A program made the position numbers and the translations under genes. 64,000 nt of DNA from Psychrobacter urativorans (lineage in GTDB: Bacteria > Pseudomonadota > Gammaproteobacteria > Pseudomonadales > Moraxellaceae): NCBI RefSeq assembly GCF_904846695.1, contig NZ_CAJHBR010000016.1, positions 1-64,000 of the forward strand. The letters are read 5' to 3'. Positions 16,188 to 25,474 of the stretch are shown here, piece by piece. The notes below the pieces were generated by a model. The model did no database searches, was not told where the DNA came from, and saw only the letters and a program-made list of their open reading frames with translations. Position 1 is the stretch's first letter. Each line of letters opens with the position of its first letter.

Positions 16188-17096
16188 ATGATCACCTTAC
16201 GTCAGCTTGAATTTGCTTTAGCAGTCGCCAAACACCGTCACTTCAAACGCGCTGCTGAAGATTGTAATATCTCTCAATCGGCACTTAGTTTAGGCATAGC
16301 AGAGCTTGAAAAACAGCTAGATACCCAAATTTTTGAGCGCAATAATAAGCAAGTACTGATCACCCCTATCGGACAAGACATCTTGACTCGAGCGCAGCGG
16401 GTATTTTCTGAGGTCAACGATTTGACCACTCGTGCTCACAGTCATCAGACGCCACTGGCTTATCCTATGACTGTAGGTATTATTCCAACGATCGCGCCTT
16501 ACTTACTGCCTAAAGTGTTGCCTGCCTTACGCCAACATTATCCAGAATTTCGTATGTCTATTATTGAACAGCAGACTGAACGCTTGCTTGAGCAAGTACG
16601 CTACGGTCATATCGATACTGCTATCATTGCGTTACCTTATGCTATTGATGGGCTACATAGCTTTGAGTTTTGGAGCGAGGATTTCTTTGCGGTATTTCCA
16701 AAAGACGATGACCATGCCAAACTTGAAACTATCGATTCTGACCAACTGGCTGCTGCTAACTTAATGTTACTCGGTGAAGGGCATTGTTTGACTGATCAGA
16801 CCTTATCCGTTTGTCATTTTGATCGCGAACAAATGAAGTCTAGTTTTTCTGATGCTAGCTTAAACACGCTTATTCAAATGGCTTTGGCGAATATGGGTAC
16901 TACTTTGGCACCGCAAATGGCTCTCGAACAATTACACTTGCAGAATCAAAATGCTGTAGCTATTCCGCTTGCCGAGAAAGGTCCTCATCGCCATATTGCC
17001 TTTGTTACTCGCCTAAACTATGCCCGTGTTGATGATGTCAATCTATTAGGCGAAGTCTTTAAGCAAGCGCTATACGACAGCGCTCATCCTCAATAG
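16188..17096 (+). CDS. oxyR: OxyR, LysR-type peroxide regulator
   Basis: 302 residues. The N-terminal LysR helix-turn-helix is FALAVAKHRHFKRAAEDCNI then SQSALSLGIAELEKQL. In the effector domain, GEGHCLTDQTLSVCHF carries Cys200 and Cys209, at the places of the redox pair (Cys199/Cys208) of E. coli OxyR. It senses hydrogen peroxide by disulfide formation and activates ahpC and other genes. AAAGGATTTAT precedes the ATG. The HD-hydrolase gene starts only 10 bases after its stop, suggesting co-transcription. Confidence 0.95.
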   Translation: MITLRQLEFALAVAKHRHFKRAAEDCNISQSALSLGIAELEKQLDTQIFERNNKQVLITPIGQDILTRAQRVFSEVNDLTTRAHSHQTPLAYPMTVGIIPTIAPYLLPKVLPALRQHYPEFRMSIIEQQTERLLEQVRYGHIDTAIIALPYAIDGLHSFEFWSEDFFAVFPKDDDHAKLETIDSDQLAAANLMLLGEGHCLTDQTLSVCHFDREQMKSSFSDASLNTLIQMALANMGTTLAPQMALEQLHLQNQNAVAIPLAEKGPHRHIAFVTRLNYARVDDVNLLGEVFKQALYDSAHPQ

Positions 17097-17106
17097 AGCC
17101 GTCAGA

Positions 17107-17838
17107 ATGACTGATAACCATCCATCGCTAACATCGCTGAATACTGTTGGCTTAGAGAGTCACATAGAGAGTCAAAGAAATAGACACATAGACAGACAAA
17201 TGGTTAGCGATTTATATAAGCACTTTGTTCAGCACTTAGCGATTATCGATCCCTGTATTACCCCTGCCATTACTGAAACCCTATGGCAGAGCATCGTTGG
17301 CTATTATAGTGAACCGATTCGTGCTTATCATAATCTGACTCATCTTCAACAGTTATTCGAGCAATTTGCACAAGTAAAAAATAAGCTAAGACAGCCAAGT
17401 ATTGTGGCTTTGGCACTGTTTTATCACGATATTATTTATGATCCAAGCCGACAAGACAATGAGCTAAAAAGCGCGGTTTTCTTAGAGCAGGCCTATGCAA
17501 AGCTGTTGCCTAGTGGCTTGATAGCGCGTATATATCAACTGATTATAATGACTGCCAGCCATGAGCTTACCGATCAGACAGATACTGATGCCGCTTATTT
17601 ATTGGATATGGATCTAAGTATTTTGGCGTCCGATTGGCTACAGTACGAGCAGTATGCGCAAGCGATACGACGAGAATACGCTCACGTTACAAACGCTGAT
17701 TATCGTAGCGGTCGTACTTCAGTATTAGCAGGATTATTAACCCATCCCAGATTATATTTGACTGATTACTATCAGCGCTTAGAGCAGCAAGCTCGGCAAA
17801 ACATTAGCCGTGAACTTGCGTTTTTTGCTGCCGTTTAA
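17107..17838 (+). CDS. HD-domain metal-dependent phosphohydrolase (COG4339-like)
   Basis: 243 residues. The HD pattern is visible: YHNLTHL near 77, LALFYHDIIYDPSRQDNELKSA near 101-122, then SHELTDQTDTDAAYLLDMDLSILA. This matches the predicted HD-superfamily hydrolases of COG4339, whose substrate is unknown. The first 30 residues are low complexity and an internal start is possible. It follows oxyR by 10 bases and is probably on the same mRNA. Confidence 0.8.
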   Translation: MTDNHPSLTSLNTVGLESHIESQRNRHIDRQMVSDLYKHFVQHLAIIDPCITPAITETLWQSIVGYYSEPIRAYHNLTHLQQLFEQFAQVKNKLRQPSIVALALFYHDIIYDPSRQDNELKSAVFLEQAYAKLLPSGLIARIYQLIIMTASHELTDQTDTDAAYLLDMDLSILASDWLQYEQYAQAIRREYAHVTNADYRSGRTSVLAGLLTHPRLYLTDYYQRLEQQARQNISRELAFFAAV

Positions 17839-17893
17839 TGAATGATTTACGACAGAGTAATTAAAAATAGCTCCCTACCAAATAGTTGACAAT

Positions 17894-17923
17894 GATGACA
17901 TCTAGTGTGGAGTGATGACATCT
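17894..17923. repeat. Two direct repeats gatgacatct, 20 bases apart
   Basis: Exact 10-base copies at 17894-17903 and 17914-17923 in the gap between two convergent genes. Spacing equals two helical turns. Function unknown. Confidence 0.6.
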
Positions 17924-18006
17924 TCAGAATTGCGCAACCTAAGCTATTATCAGCAGCTAAAATAATTACTAATAGCAGTAAAGCGTATTGTCCAATCAAA
18001 GTAGGG

Positions 18007-18660
18007 TTAATCTAGCTTGCCAGCCTTACCGGCCAGCATCTTATGCCACTGCTTATACTCTGGCATCGCAGTCTCAACGGTTTGCCAAAACGCACGGCTA
18101 TGATTAGCATGATGTAGATGGCATAACTCATGAACGATTACATACTCAGTGCATTCGATAGGAAAAGCTGGTAGATAGACCGACAGCCAAATACGCTGCG
18201 CACGAGTATTGCAGCTGCCCCAACGAGTATGCATTTTTTTGATGCGAGTCTCTTTAGCTTGAGCCCCAACGATAGGTTGCCATTTATCAAATAATTCTGG
18301 CATAACTTCAGCCAGTTGCTGTCGATAGTAAACTAATTTTTCCTGCTCATTAAGATTTATCGACTGTGCTTTGCCCCATAGTAAAATAGGGTGGGCAACT
18401 GTTGGAGTCATGGAGAAGAGTTGCTGTTGGCGTATAAGCAGTTGTTTATGATGATCTAACGCCCAATCCACCCGCCTGTCTATAGCTTGCGCAACTTGCT
18501 TAGCGCTAATTGCTACTGGTACGGAAACCGCTAACTGATAAGGTTTTAGAGAAAAATTAATATTCCTAACTGGTTTTTGACTTACTTTTAACTCAATATC
18601 TGCTGCTGCTAAACGCTCAATGAGAGCCGTTAATAAGGACTCGCTCAACGCTGTTGTCAT
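18007..18660 (-). CDS. YgjP-type zinc metalloprotease (DUF45, M48-like)
   Basis: 217 residues. The DUF45 signature is present: RWGSCNTRAQRIWLS, then VIVHELCHLHHANHSRAFW with HELCH at 177-181 and the distal His in the HHANH segment. The Glu is catalytic by family rule. Members include YgjP; they are cytoplasmic and little characterised. The start is followed by MTTALSESLL with CGAGG upstream. It lies downstream of the iron cluster on the same strand, 136 bases from DUF1513, but is probably unrelated. Confidence 0.85.
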   Translation of the reverse strand: MTTALSESLLTALIERLAAADIELKVSQKPVRNINFSLKPYQLAVSVPVAISAKQVAQAIDRRVDWALDHHKQLLIRQQQLFSMTPTVAHPILLWGKAQSINLNEQEKLVYYRQQLAEVMPELFDKWQPIVGAQAKETRIKKMHTRWGSCNTRAQRIWLSVYLPAFPIECTEYVIVHELCHLHHANHSRAFWQTVETAMPEYKQWHKMLAGKAGKLD

Positions 18661-18796
18661 GATGTCTACCTCGAGCCCTTAATAAAGAATAATTAGAAAC
18701 CAACGATGACTAAAAAATAGCTAGTAGTAAGTAATTAATAAGAAGCAATTAGTAAAAAGCAATTACTGTCAAATAATCAGCATAAAGCGCGCCTAT

Positions 18797-20362
18797 TTAC
18801 AGCGCTTGTAAATGATTATCGAAAGCCATTTTATGTAATTGGCTGTCTATTATAATTGCTCCTACTGGCTGAGCATTTACCGCACCATTTGCGCACCTAA
18901 TATTGACTGACAGAGTGGTTAGCTGCCCTTGCCCATCACTAACGATAAAACCTGGACGCCCCGCACTGGCATAAGTGTCATCATTGGCACTGATTTGACA
19001 GGCTAGTTCAGTATCGCTAATCATAGTACTGCCAGATAACTCTGAATCTGATAGCAATGACGCTCCTGCACAATCCAACAAGCGCACATCATCAATCAGC
19101 TCACGAGTGGTTAAGTCGTAGATAGCAGCACAGCCCCCTATCGGAGTGGTGACGCACAATAGATTGTTTTTGCTATCAACAGCGACGCTAGCGATATATT
19201 GGTGAAAGCGTTGCCATTGATTGTTAGGCATAATTAACGGCTTAAACTCCCTATCACCACGCTGATGAGTGAGCACTAGTGGTACATTTATGTGCTTTTC
19301 GCCTTGGAACTGGATACCTATCATTACTGTACCATCAGCATGTATAGCTAAATGACGAATGCTCATCTGCTTGTGCTCAGGAACGATTTGCTCTAAAAGC
19401 ACTCCATTATGGCGATTCAAATAAACCAATGAGGGATGCATAGTGTCTAAATTGAGTTCTTCACGCGAGGCTTGCTCAGTTTTTATACCACCGTTAGCGA
19501 TAATAAGAGTTTGGCTATCAGGATGGATAATCAGCTCATGGGGACCGATACCATAAGAGTCAAACTCGGCTATTTTTTGATAATGATTGTTAGCGTCATA
19601 CACCCCAATCTTACCGTTTAAAGTGAGTGTGTCGTTCTCAGTCACATACAGCTGCCCACCATCTAGACTATAACAAGCATGACCATAAAAATGCCGATCA
19701 GCTCCTGCTTTTATGGCCTGTAGCACTTGTCCAGTAGCAGTGTCCAACACCCAAAAACTTTCGCTTGGACGCCGCCCCATTACTACTACATCTCGACTTA
19801 AGTTAGTAGCGTTAGCTTTGTTAATACTATTAACAGCAGGTTGTACTACGATATCATGTACGCGTTCAGGCATAGTCGTCTGCCAGACGATTTGCCGATC
19901 AGCATCAATACCTACTACCCCGCAGCATCTTTCACTAGTAAGCGAGTTAGTTTTTGGCATAGACGATACGCCACTCACCCAGCTAACTGGCCGCGCGAGC
20001 ATAGTAGTATGGATTGTGGTTAGATCCATACTGTCTTTACTTGGGCGACTTAGGCTAAGGCCATCATAATGGTGATAAGCAGACGTCGCCTGTTGATAGG
20101 TATATTGCAAACGCTTAAGCTGCGCCAGATAGGCGGCTGGCGATATTAGTGACAAAGACGGTGCTAAAGTTAAGCGCTGAACATTAAGCCCCGTCAAATA
20201 ATCCTGCAAGCGCGCGTCTGGCGAACGTTGTTTACGATAACGATGATGAATGCCAACTAGAGCTACAGTACCCAGCACTGTGCCGAATGCTGTACTTAAA
20301 GAAGTCTTTACAACGTTAGCTTCTAATGCTGATCTGCTCTTAGAACGTCCATGCTTATCCAT
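18797..20362 (-). CDS. DUF1513 protein, last gene of the imelysin cluster
   Basis: 521 residues from ATG at 20362 (GAAGG about 10 bases upstream; ATG at 20386 has no ribosome site). A hydrophobic segment near residues 20-35 (LSTAFGTVLGTVALVGI) may be a signal or anchor. The beta-propeller DUF1513 core runs from ~145 on: VVVMGRRPSESFWVLDTATG, HFYGHACYSLDGGQLYVTEND, GIGPHELIIHPDSQTL, ANGGIKTE, LNLDTMHPSL and SIRHLAIHADG. Family members are usually near 360 residues; this one has a longer N terminus and an acidic insert near 440-470. Always found with imelysins and the di-heme oxidoreductase; role unknown, probably periplasmic iron uptake. Confidence 0.85.
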   Translation of the reverse strand: MDKHGRSKSRSALEANVVKTSLSTAFGTVLGTVALVGIHHRYRKQRSPDARLQDYLTGLNVQRLTLAPSLSLISPAAYLAQLKRLQYTYQQATSAYHHYDGLSLSRPSKDSMDLTTIHTTMLARPVSWVSGVSSMPKTNSLTSERCCGVVGIDADRQIVWQTTMPERVHDIVVQPAVNSINKANATNLSRDVVVMGRRPSESFWVLDTATGQVLQAIKAGADRHFYGHACYSLDGGQLYVTENDTLTLNGKIGVYDANNHYQKIAEFDSYGIGPHELIIHPDSQTLIIANGGIKTEQASREELNLDTMHPSLVYLNRHNGVLLEQIVPEHKQMSIRHLAIHADGTVMIGIQFQGEKHINVPLVLTHQRGDREFKPLIMPNNQWQRFHQYIASVAVDSKNNLLCVTTPIGGCAAIYDLTTRELIDDVRLLDCAGASLLSDSELSGSTMISDTELACQISANDDTYASAGRPGFIVSDGQGQLTTLSVNIRCANGAVNAQPVGAIIIDSQLHKMAFDNHLQAL

Positions 20363-20437
20363 CGTTTTAACGCCTTCAGTTATCATCTAGTTATCATCGC
20401 TAAAACTATCATTTAATTGTTAGGTGATGGCTAGTAT

Positions 20438-21592
20438 CTAATCACCATCATTACTATTAAAACCAACCCGAATACCAAGAGTCGGAATCAACTGACGTTT
20501 AATCAAACGAGTCACTTTAGTCAAACTGTCGAATAATTGCTGCTGTGTTTTTTTATCCGCAGTCGCTAAATCCTCTGGCATTTGGGCCAATAAAGTTGTA
20601 GTGTCAGCCAATGCTGTTGCCAGCTCATTACCGACTTTACTGTCATTATTACTGTTCAAGATGGCAGTCAATACCGGATCGGTTAGCACCTTATTAAGCG
20701 TTGCTAGTTTGGCATTGATAATGGCTCGACTTTGGCCAGCAGTAGCTGCTGGCAGATGACCTTTAGCCTTTCCGGTTAAACCTAAAGGCTGATCGATAGC
20801 GTTAGTTTTCATAACTTCTAGCAATGAGAGTAAGGAGTTAAACCATTGATTAAGACCTTGGTTACTAGTAGCCGTTTTATCAATAGCTAATAACTGTGTG
20901 GCACTGTTCTGCCAGTCTTTTTCAATACTTTGTAAACGGGTACTTAACGCTTGGCTGGCACTTATCACATAAGCGCATTGGCCAGCATCTAAGCTGTCGT
21001 TAGCATACAGCACTTCTTCTAAACCTGGTACACCTTGTACGATAGCACTTTCATTCATCAACTGCTTAGCCGTCAAAGTTGGATTGGCGCTAATAAGATC
21101 AGCAACGCCACTATGTACTAGCCCACGCTCATCAGGATAATAATTGATATATAGATTGCTCATACTATCAGTTGCGGGACCAAAGTTAACCATCTCAGCA
21201 CTAGCCCAAGCTTGAGCTAACACTAACCACTGATCACGCAGAGCTTGTAGCTTATCACCGCTGACAGGAGACTGTTTACAGTGCTGCTGAGCCAAATCAT
21301 GCAGCACTGTGCTTTGTTTAGCGGCATCAGCATATGCTGGGATAACGATATTATTAGCGACGTGAGTCAGGTAAGCTTTTTGGCTTTCAGCACTAATAGC
21401 GACTGCCTTGATATTGACGCTCTGCTCACTGCTTGCTGGGTCATTTGCAGCTGTAGCAGCGGCACTTTGCTTGGCTACTTCTTGACTATTAACATCAGCT
21501 TTTTGATTGTCATCAGTCGGCTTAACACAGCTGATTAATAATCCAGCGCTGAGCGCGGATAGAGCCATCATTAAGGCGTGGTTCTTTTTCAT
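20438..21592 (-). CDS. Imelysin-family lipoprotein (second copy)
   Basis: 384 residues with a lipoprotein signal (lipobox LISC near 22). The imelysin/EfeM-like helical domain covers ~70-375: RDQWLVLAQAWASAEMVNFGP, then QGVPGLEEVLYAN, where the family GxHxxE motif appears as G-V-P-G-L-E without the His, and GKAKGHLPAATAGQSRA near the end. Imelysin-like proteins are outer-membrane or periplasmic lipoproteins linked to iron acquisition. It lies 75 bases upstream of DUF1513. Loss of the His suggests a different metal role from the first copy. Confidence 0.87.
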   Translation of the reverse strand: MKKNHALMMALSALSAGLLISCVKPTDDNQKADVNSQEVAKQSAAATAANDPASSEQSVNIKAVAISAESQKAYLTHVANNIVIPAYADAAKQSTVLHDLAQQHCKQSPVSGDKLQALRDQWLVLAQAWASAEMVNFGPATDSMSNLYINYYPDERGLVHSGVADLISANPTLTAKQLMNESAIVQGVPGLEEVLYANDSLDAGQCAYVISASQALSTRLQSIEKDWQNSATQLLAIDKTATSNQGLNQWFNSLLSLLEVMKTNAIDQPLGLTGKAKGHLPAATAGQSRAIINAKLATLNKVLTDPVLTAILNSNNDSKVGNELATALADTTTLLAQMPEDLATADKKTQQQLFDSLTKVTRLIKRQLIPTLGIRVGFNSNDGD

Positions 21593-21742
21593 AGTGTTCT
21601 CGGTAGTGGCCTAGTGGTTCTATTGATTGATAGCTAAAGCGGATAACTCTAGCTCCATGAGCATAATCATTTATAGAATTGCTGGTCATTTATTACTTGG
21701 TTACTTGTTACTTGGTTACTTATTACTTAGCACTTAAGCGCT

Positions 21743-23353
21743 TTATAACGATTTCAAAAAGGCCTGTAACTCATCACGACCTTGCTTATCTAACTGCAAA
21801 ACTTTTTGTTGTTGGCTTGCTGCTTCACCGCTATGCCAAAGCACTGCCTCCATTAGCGTGCGCGCGCGACCATCATGTAAGAATGTCGCTTGCGGATCCA
21901 CCGTTTGCGCCAGACCGATGCCCCATAATGCTGGCGTGCGCCACTCATAAGAGTTGGCTAAGAACTCAACCTGTAAGTCTTTCGCCGGTAATTTACCAGC
22001 GATAGTCCGATCCGCTAAGCCGTCACCCATGTCATGCAGCAATAAATCGGTATAAGGGTAGATTACTTGTCCGTGTTGCTCAAGGTGATCATCGTCAGTT
22101 TTTGGCAACTGATATCTAGGAGTATGGCAGCTCTGACAACCCATATCATAAAAACGCTTTTTGCCAGCTAATACTAATTGATTGTCGGCATCGCGGCGGT
22201 GTGGAACCGCAAGATTACGAGTATAAAACTCAACGAACTTCACCACTTCATCACTGACTTCAACGGCGGGCTTGCCGTTACCTTGTTCATCAGCGCCAGT
22301 AGTGGCTTTTAGACAAGCGGTCTGCAAAGGCGTACAAGATTCTATCGGTCGAATATTAGAGGTCAAGCCCATATCTTCATTAAAGGCGCTTTGATTTTGG
22401 GTAATAAGTTTGGTTTGTCCAGCTTTCCAACCAAAACGTCCCAAGGCTTTTTGGCCGGTTTGTGGATCCATTACCCAGTTGAATTTGCCACTAATGTTAT
22501 TGCTACTCTTATCAGCACTGACAGCTTGTTGTTTGATAGCAGCCTCAGGAATCTGATCTAATAGCCCAAGACCTATCATTGGTAAAGCAATACGTGGCGA
22601 AACCATCAGCTCGTCATCAAAAGCCCCGTAGCCAGGATTGGTTAGCTTAAAGGTAGGCTGTCGCAGAGTTTCAATATGGCCGTCAGCAAAAGTAACTGGT
22701 TTGTCTGTCCATTGCACAGCAATACGAGCTTCAGCAGGAACACCTTGGATAGCACGGTCTTGCAACTGACCGCCATACATAGGATGCGCTACTTTTTCGA
22801 TCATCGACTGCTGTAACTGCTGACGTTGCTCGTCAGTAGTAGCCGGCATAGCCAAACGAATCAATAAGCTATCAGCATCATCCTCGCTAGTCATTGGCGC
22901 ATGGCCGCGACCATCTTTTACATGGCAGGATTGGCAAGCAGCAACGTTGAATAATGCTCCAATGCCATCACGACTGTCAGTACTAGCAGGCGCGATCACC
23001 CAAGGCTGCTTAAAGAACGCATTACCAATAAAAAAGTTGCCTTTACGTGAAGCCGATAGGTTCGACGAAGGTTTTGAATAACTCTCAGAGCTAGTGATAG
23101 TAATACCAGTATCACCACCTTGTTTAATTTCTTGCGGATCAAAAGTAGCTAGTTGCTGTAAGGGTACACCAGCCAGCCCTTCAATAGTTTGGCTACGCTC
23201 AACAGATAAGGCTGCAGACGAGCTTTTATCAGCGCTCGCTACAGACTCTTGCTTGGACGCGCTATCAGTTGGCTGACAAGCACTAATAGCTAGCACACAC
23301 CCTAGCGCTAACGACAGCTTAGTATAGTTATGAGTTGATAGTTTTTTTGACAT
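21743..23353 (-). CDS. Di-heme thiol oxidoreductase (DHOR family), lipoprotein
   Basis: 536 residues from the ATG at 23353, which places a lipoprotein signal at the N terminus (lipobox ISAC). Longer starts at 23371 and 23479 are possible; none has a clear ribosome site. Two c-type heme motifs, CQSCH (in NVAACQSCHVKDGRG and YDMGCQSCHTPRYQL), define the DHOR family. The C terminus has FLHDGRARTLMEAVLWHSGEA, typical of MauG/DHOR cytochromes. Probably periplasmic and part of the imelysin iron cluster. The heme would need the Ccm system, of which ccmABCDE is present at 50175-53591. Confidence 0.88.
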   Translation of the reverse strand: MSKKLSTHNYTKLSLALGCVLAISACQPTDSASKQESVASADKSSSAALSVERSQTIEGLAGVPLQQLATFDPQEIKQGGDTGITITSSESYSKPSSNLSASRKGNFFIGNAFFKQPWVIAPASTDSRDGIGALFNVAACQSCHVKDGRGHAPMTSEDDADSLLIRLAMPATTDEQRQQLQQSMIEKVAHPMYGGQLQDRAIQGVPAEARIAVQWTDKPVTFADGHIETLRQPTFKLTNPGYGAFDDELMVSPRIALPMIGLGLLDQIPEAAIKQQAVSADKSSNNISGKFNWVMDPQTGQKALGRFGWKAGQTKLITQNQSAFNEDMGLTSNIRPIESCTPLQTACLKATTGADEQGNGKPAVEVSDEVVKFVEFYTRNLAVPHRRDADNQLVLAGKKRFYDMGCQSCHTPRYQLPKTDDDHLEQHGQVIYPYTDLLLHDMGDGLADRTIAGKLPAKDLQVEFLANSYEWRTPALWGIGLAQTVDPQATFLHDGRARTLMEAVLWHSGEAASQQQKVLQLDKQGRDELQAFLKSL

Positions 23354-23701
23354 TAGGGTGGTCTTCATCATGTAACTGGGCGCTATAAATACTAGCTTAG
23401 GATAAGAGCTAAAGGAGTGCTTATCAGCCTGAGTAGATAAAAAACTAAAAGCTGGATGTAGCGCCTTTATAGAGCTCATAAAGATTACTTTAGCTTTACT
23501 GTAGAACTGTCAAAAGGGTAAAAGCACGCTACCAACTAATATTAGCAACGTGCTTATTATACCTAAATCAGATGGTCATCAAAATAATTCTCATTAACTA
23601 ATAGCGACTTATCAGGCATTTATTAACCATAAATAAGATAGAAAATTAAGATCACGAATGAGCAAATCTAGGCCAATAATACTGAGTTTATAATGGTGAG
23701 T
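23354..23701. other. Gap between the first imelysin and the DHOR gene
   Basis: 348 bases, partly an N-terminal extension of the DHOR frame up to 23479. It contains a weak hairpin aagcacg / cgtgctt (23522-23555) that could attenuate transcription into the DHOR gene, and a 14-base tandem duplication at 23684-23711. Confidence 0.45.
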
Positions 23702-23711
23702 TTATAATGGT
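23684..23711. repeat. 14-bp tandem duplication across a stop codon
   Basis: Two exact copies of gagtttataatggt; the second includes the TAA stop of the first imelysin gene (minus strand). Confidence 0.85.
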
Positions 23712-25150
23712 GAGCCTGCATCAGCATCTAAGTTATCGATACCGATAGCACTAGCCGCATTTTCAATGCCTGCAGTCAGCTGCTGCAAACTACTAATACC
23801 ATTCTCAATCCAGCCACGACGCTTATTTTGCTCCTCGCTTGAGATATTGTGTTTGCTGGCCTGACCAACTGTAGCGATCATTTGATCAACTTTGATACCG
23901 TCTTTTTCAGCTTTTTCAACGATTACATTAAAGGCATCTTCTACGTTTTTGAAGTCTGCCGTCAGTTTATCAGCCGCATCTTTGTGCTCAGTATCTATAA
24001 GATACTGCTTGATACCATAGCCACCAATCGACTTGCCAGCAACTGTCTTATAGTTACCATTAAAGATATTTTGAATACCACGGGCATTATTAGCGTAGCT
24101 CAGATGAGTCAAATCACTAAAGCAGTCATGTTCATCTTCAGTCGAACCAGTGACAAAGGCAACTTGCATACGCTGAGAAGCCAATTCACCAAGAGCTAAA
24201 CTACCCATTTGATACATAACCTGACGTACCGCATTACCATTTTTACGCTCTATCATATCGCTACGTAAAGTATTTTCGCTTTCAGCCTGCCACTGAGCTT
24301 CCATGGCGCTTAAATCATCGACTAATAGTTGAGTTGCCGCCTTCAAGTACTGACCACGGCGGGTACAAACACTGGCGTCTGTATTAGTAGTCTCACCGCT
24401 AGTGCACTGACCATCAGTGGTAATATAATCAGTGAATGGACGCGTACCTGCCCCTTCACCAACACCATTAGTATCTTGGCCCCATAACAGGAACTCAATC
24501 GCATGATAACCAGTAGTCACGTTAGCTTCGCTGCCACCAATCTCATTCATCTCGACTAATAGTTCAGGAGTAATAGTGCTAGTGTCTTGCTTTAGGCTGC
24601 CGACACTAATACTGTCACTATTGATAATATTATCTGGGCTATTATATTCACCCTCATAGCTGTCGCTCACATAATCAATTAACGCTTCATCAAGTGGCCA
24701 CGCATTTACTTGCCCTTCCCAGCCATCGATATTGGCTATCTTACGCTTATCATTAGCAGTCACAAACCCCTCATCAAAACGAAAAACCTCTGTTTGTGAA
24801 TAAGGTAGACGTGCTGCTTTATAGGCGACTTTTGCTGCTTCAAGATTAGCCTCAGTAGGCGTATCCACATATGTATTTATTGCGGTCTGTAAGAGCTTTG
24901 CCGTATCAAGAGAGTCTTTATAGGCGGCGTGGGCCATATCAGCATAGCTGATCAGTAATCTATCAATATTAGCTTGCTGAGCATTAGGTGTAGTTGCACT
25001 ATCTGCTACCTTTTGAGTCTGCGTTTGATTATCAGTCGCGACCGTATCATCAGCCTGCTTAGTACAGCCTGACAACAGCAAGATACCGGCAAGCGCCGCA
25101 GCTAAAGTTGTCGGCAAAATCTTACGGTTAGTCGTGGTAGTGATAGTCAT
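23702..25150 (-). CDS. Imelysin-family lipoprotein (first gene of iron cluster)
   Basis: 482 residues with a lipoprotein signal (LLLSGC). The peptidase-M75/imelysin domain carries the full GxHxxE motif in TTGYHAIEFLLWGQD, and DCFSDLTHLSYANNARGIQ, HKDAADK and related segments follow. The family was named for insulin cleavage, but most members, EfeM/EfeO relatives, bind iron for uptake. It is the promoter-proximal gene of the imelysin-DHOR-imelysin-DUF1513 cluster, and a Fur box lies 78 bases upstream of its start, so iron-repressed expression is expected. Confidence 0.92.
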   Translation of the reverse strand: MTITTTTNRKILPTTLAAALAGILLLSGCTKQADDTVATDNQTQTQKVADSATTPNAQQANIDRLLISYADMAHAAYKDSLDTAKLLQTAINTYVDTPTEANLEAAKVAYKAARLPYSQTEVFRFDEGFVTANDKRKIANIDGWEGQVNAWPLDEALIDYVSDSYEGEYNSPDNIINSDSISVGSLKQDTSTITPELLVEMNEIGGSEANVTTGYHAIEFLLWGQDTNGVGEGAGTRPFTDYITTDGQCTSGETTNTDASVCTRRGQYLKAATQLLVDDLSAMEAQWQAESENTLRSDMIERKNGNAVRQVMYQMGSLALGELASQRMQVAFVTGSTEDEHDCFSDLTHLSYANNARGIQNIFNGNYKTVAGKSIGGYGIKQYLIDTEHKDAADKLTADFKNVEDAFNVIVEKAEKDGIKVDQMIATVGQASKHNISSEEQNKRRGWIENGISSLQQLTAGIENAASAIGIDNLDADAGSPL

Positions 25151-25227
25151 ACATATCCTTGAAGAATTATAGAGAATAATTTAACATTCAGCTCATGATC
25201 ATTGATGTTAATCATCCAAATTATAAT

Positions 25228-25246
25228 GATATTGATAACGATTATC
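25228..25246 (-). promoter_or_regulatory. Fur box controlling the imelysin cluster
   Basis: The 19 bases gatattgataacgattatc match the GATAATGATAATCATTATC consensus at 16 of 19 positions by eye. Placed 78-96 bases before the first imelysin start, in the promoter zone. Confidence 0.8.
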
Positions 25247-25385
25247 AACTATATATTAAAAATCTGTAACTTGGCTTTGGATGGCGTTAATTAGTCGACT
25301 GTAGCTAGGGATATTTATGCAGGATCAAACCGTACTAAACCCTAGTAAAACCAAAGGATTGTTTAGAAAAAGTAAAAAAAAAGAC

Positions 25386-25419
25386 AAAAAAAAGGCCAGC
25401 GCTATGCTGACCTTTTTTT
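25386..25419 (-). terminator. Terminator after the OmpA-like lipoprotein gene
   Basis: Arms aaaaaggccagc / gctgaccttttt with one C-A mismatch and a 5-base loop; A-run on the left is a T-run for the minus strand. Confidence 0.8.
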
Positions 25420-25474
25420 AATTGCTGTTATTCTATAGTTGTCTATTTATGACATTACTATATATAAAGCTAGA

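Larger units (their letters stand above)
25151..25474. other. Intergenic region with Fur box and OmpA terminator
   Basis: 324 bases containing the Fur box (25228-25246) for the leftward imelysin cluster and the terminator (25386-25419) of the lipoprotein gene transcribed from the right. Nothing else seen. Confidence 0.6.

Noticed and set aside
17894-17923. The two gatgacatct copies as an attachment site or regulator operator
   Set aside because: They lie between convergent genes with no integrase or promoter nearby; reported only as a repeat.
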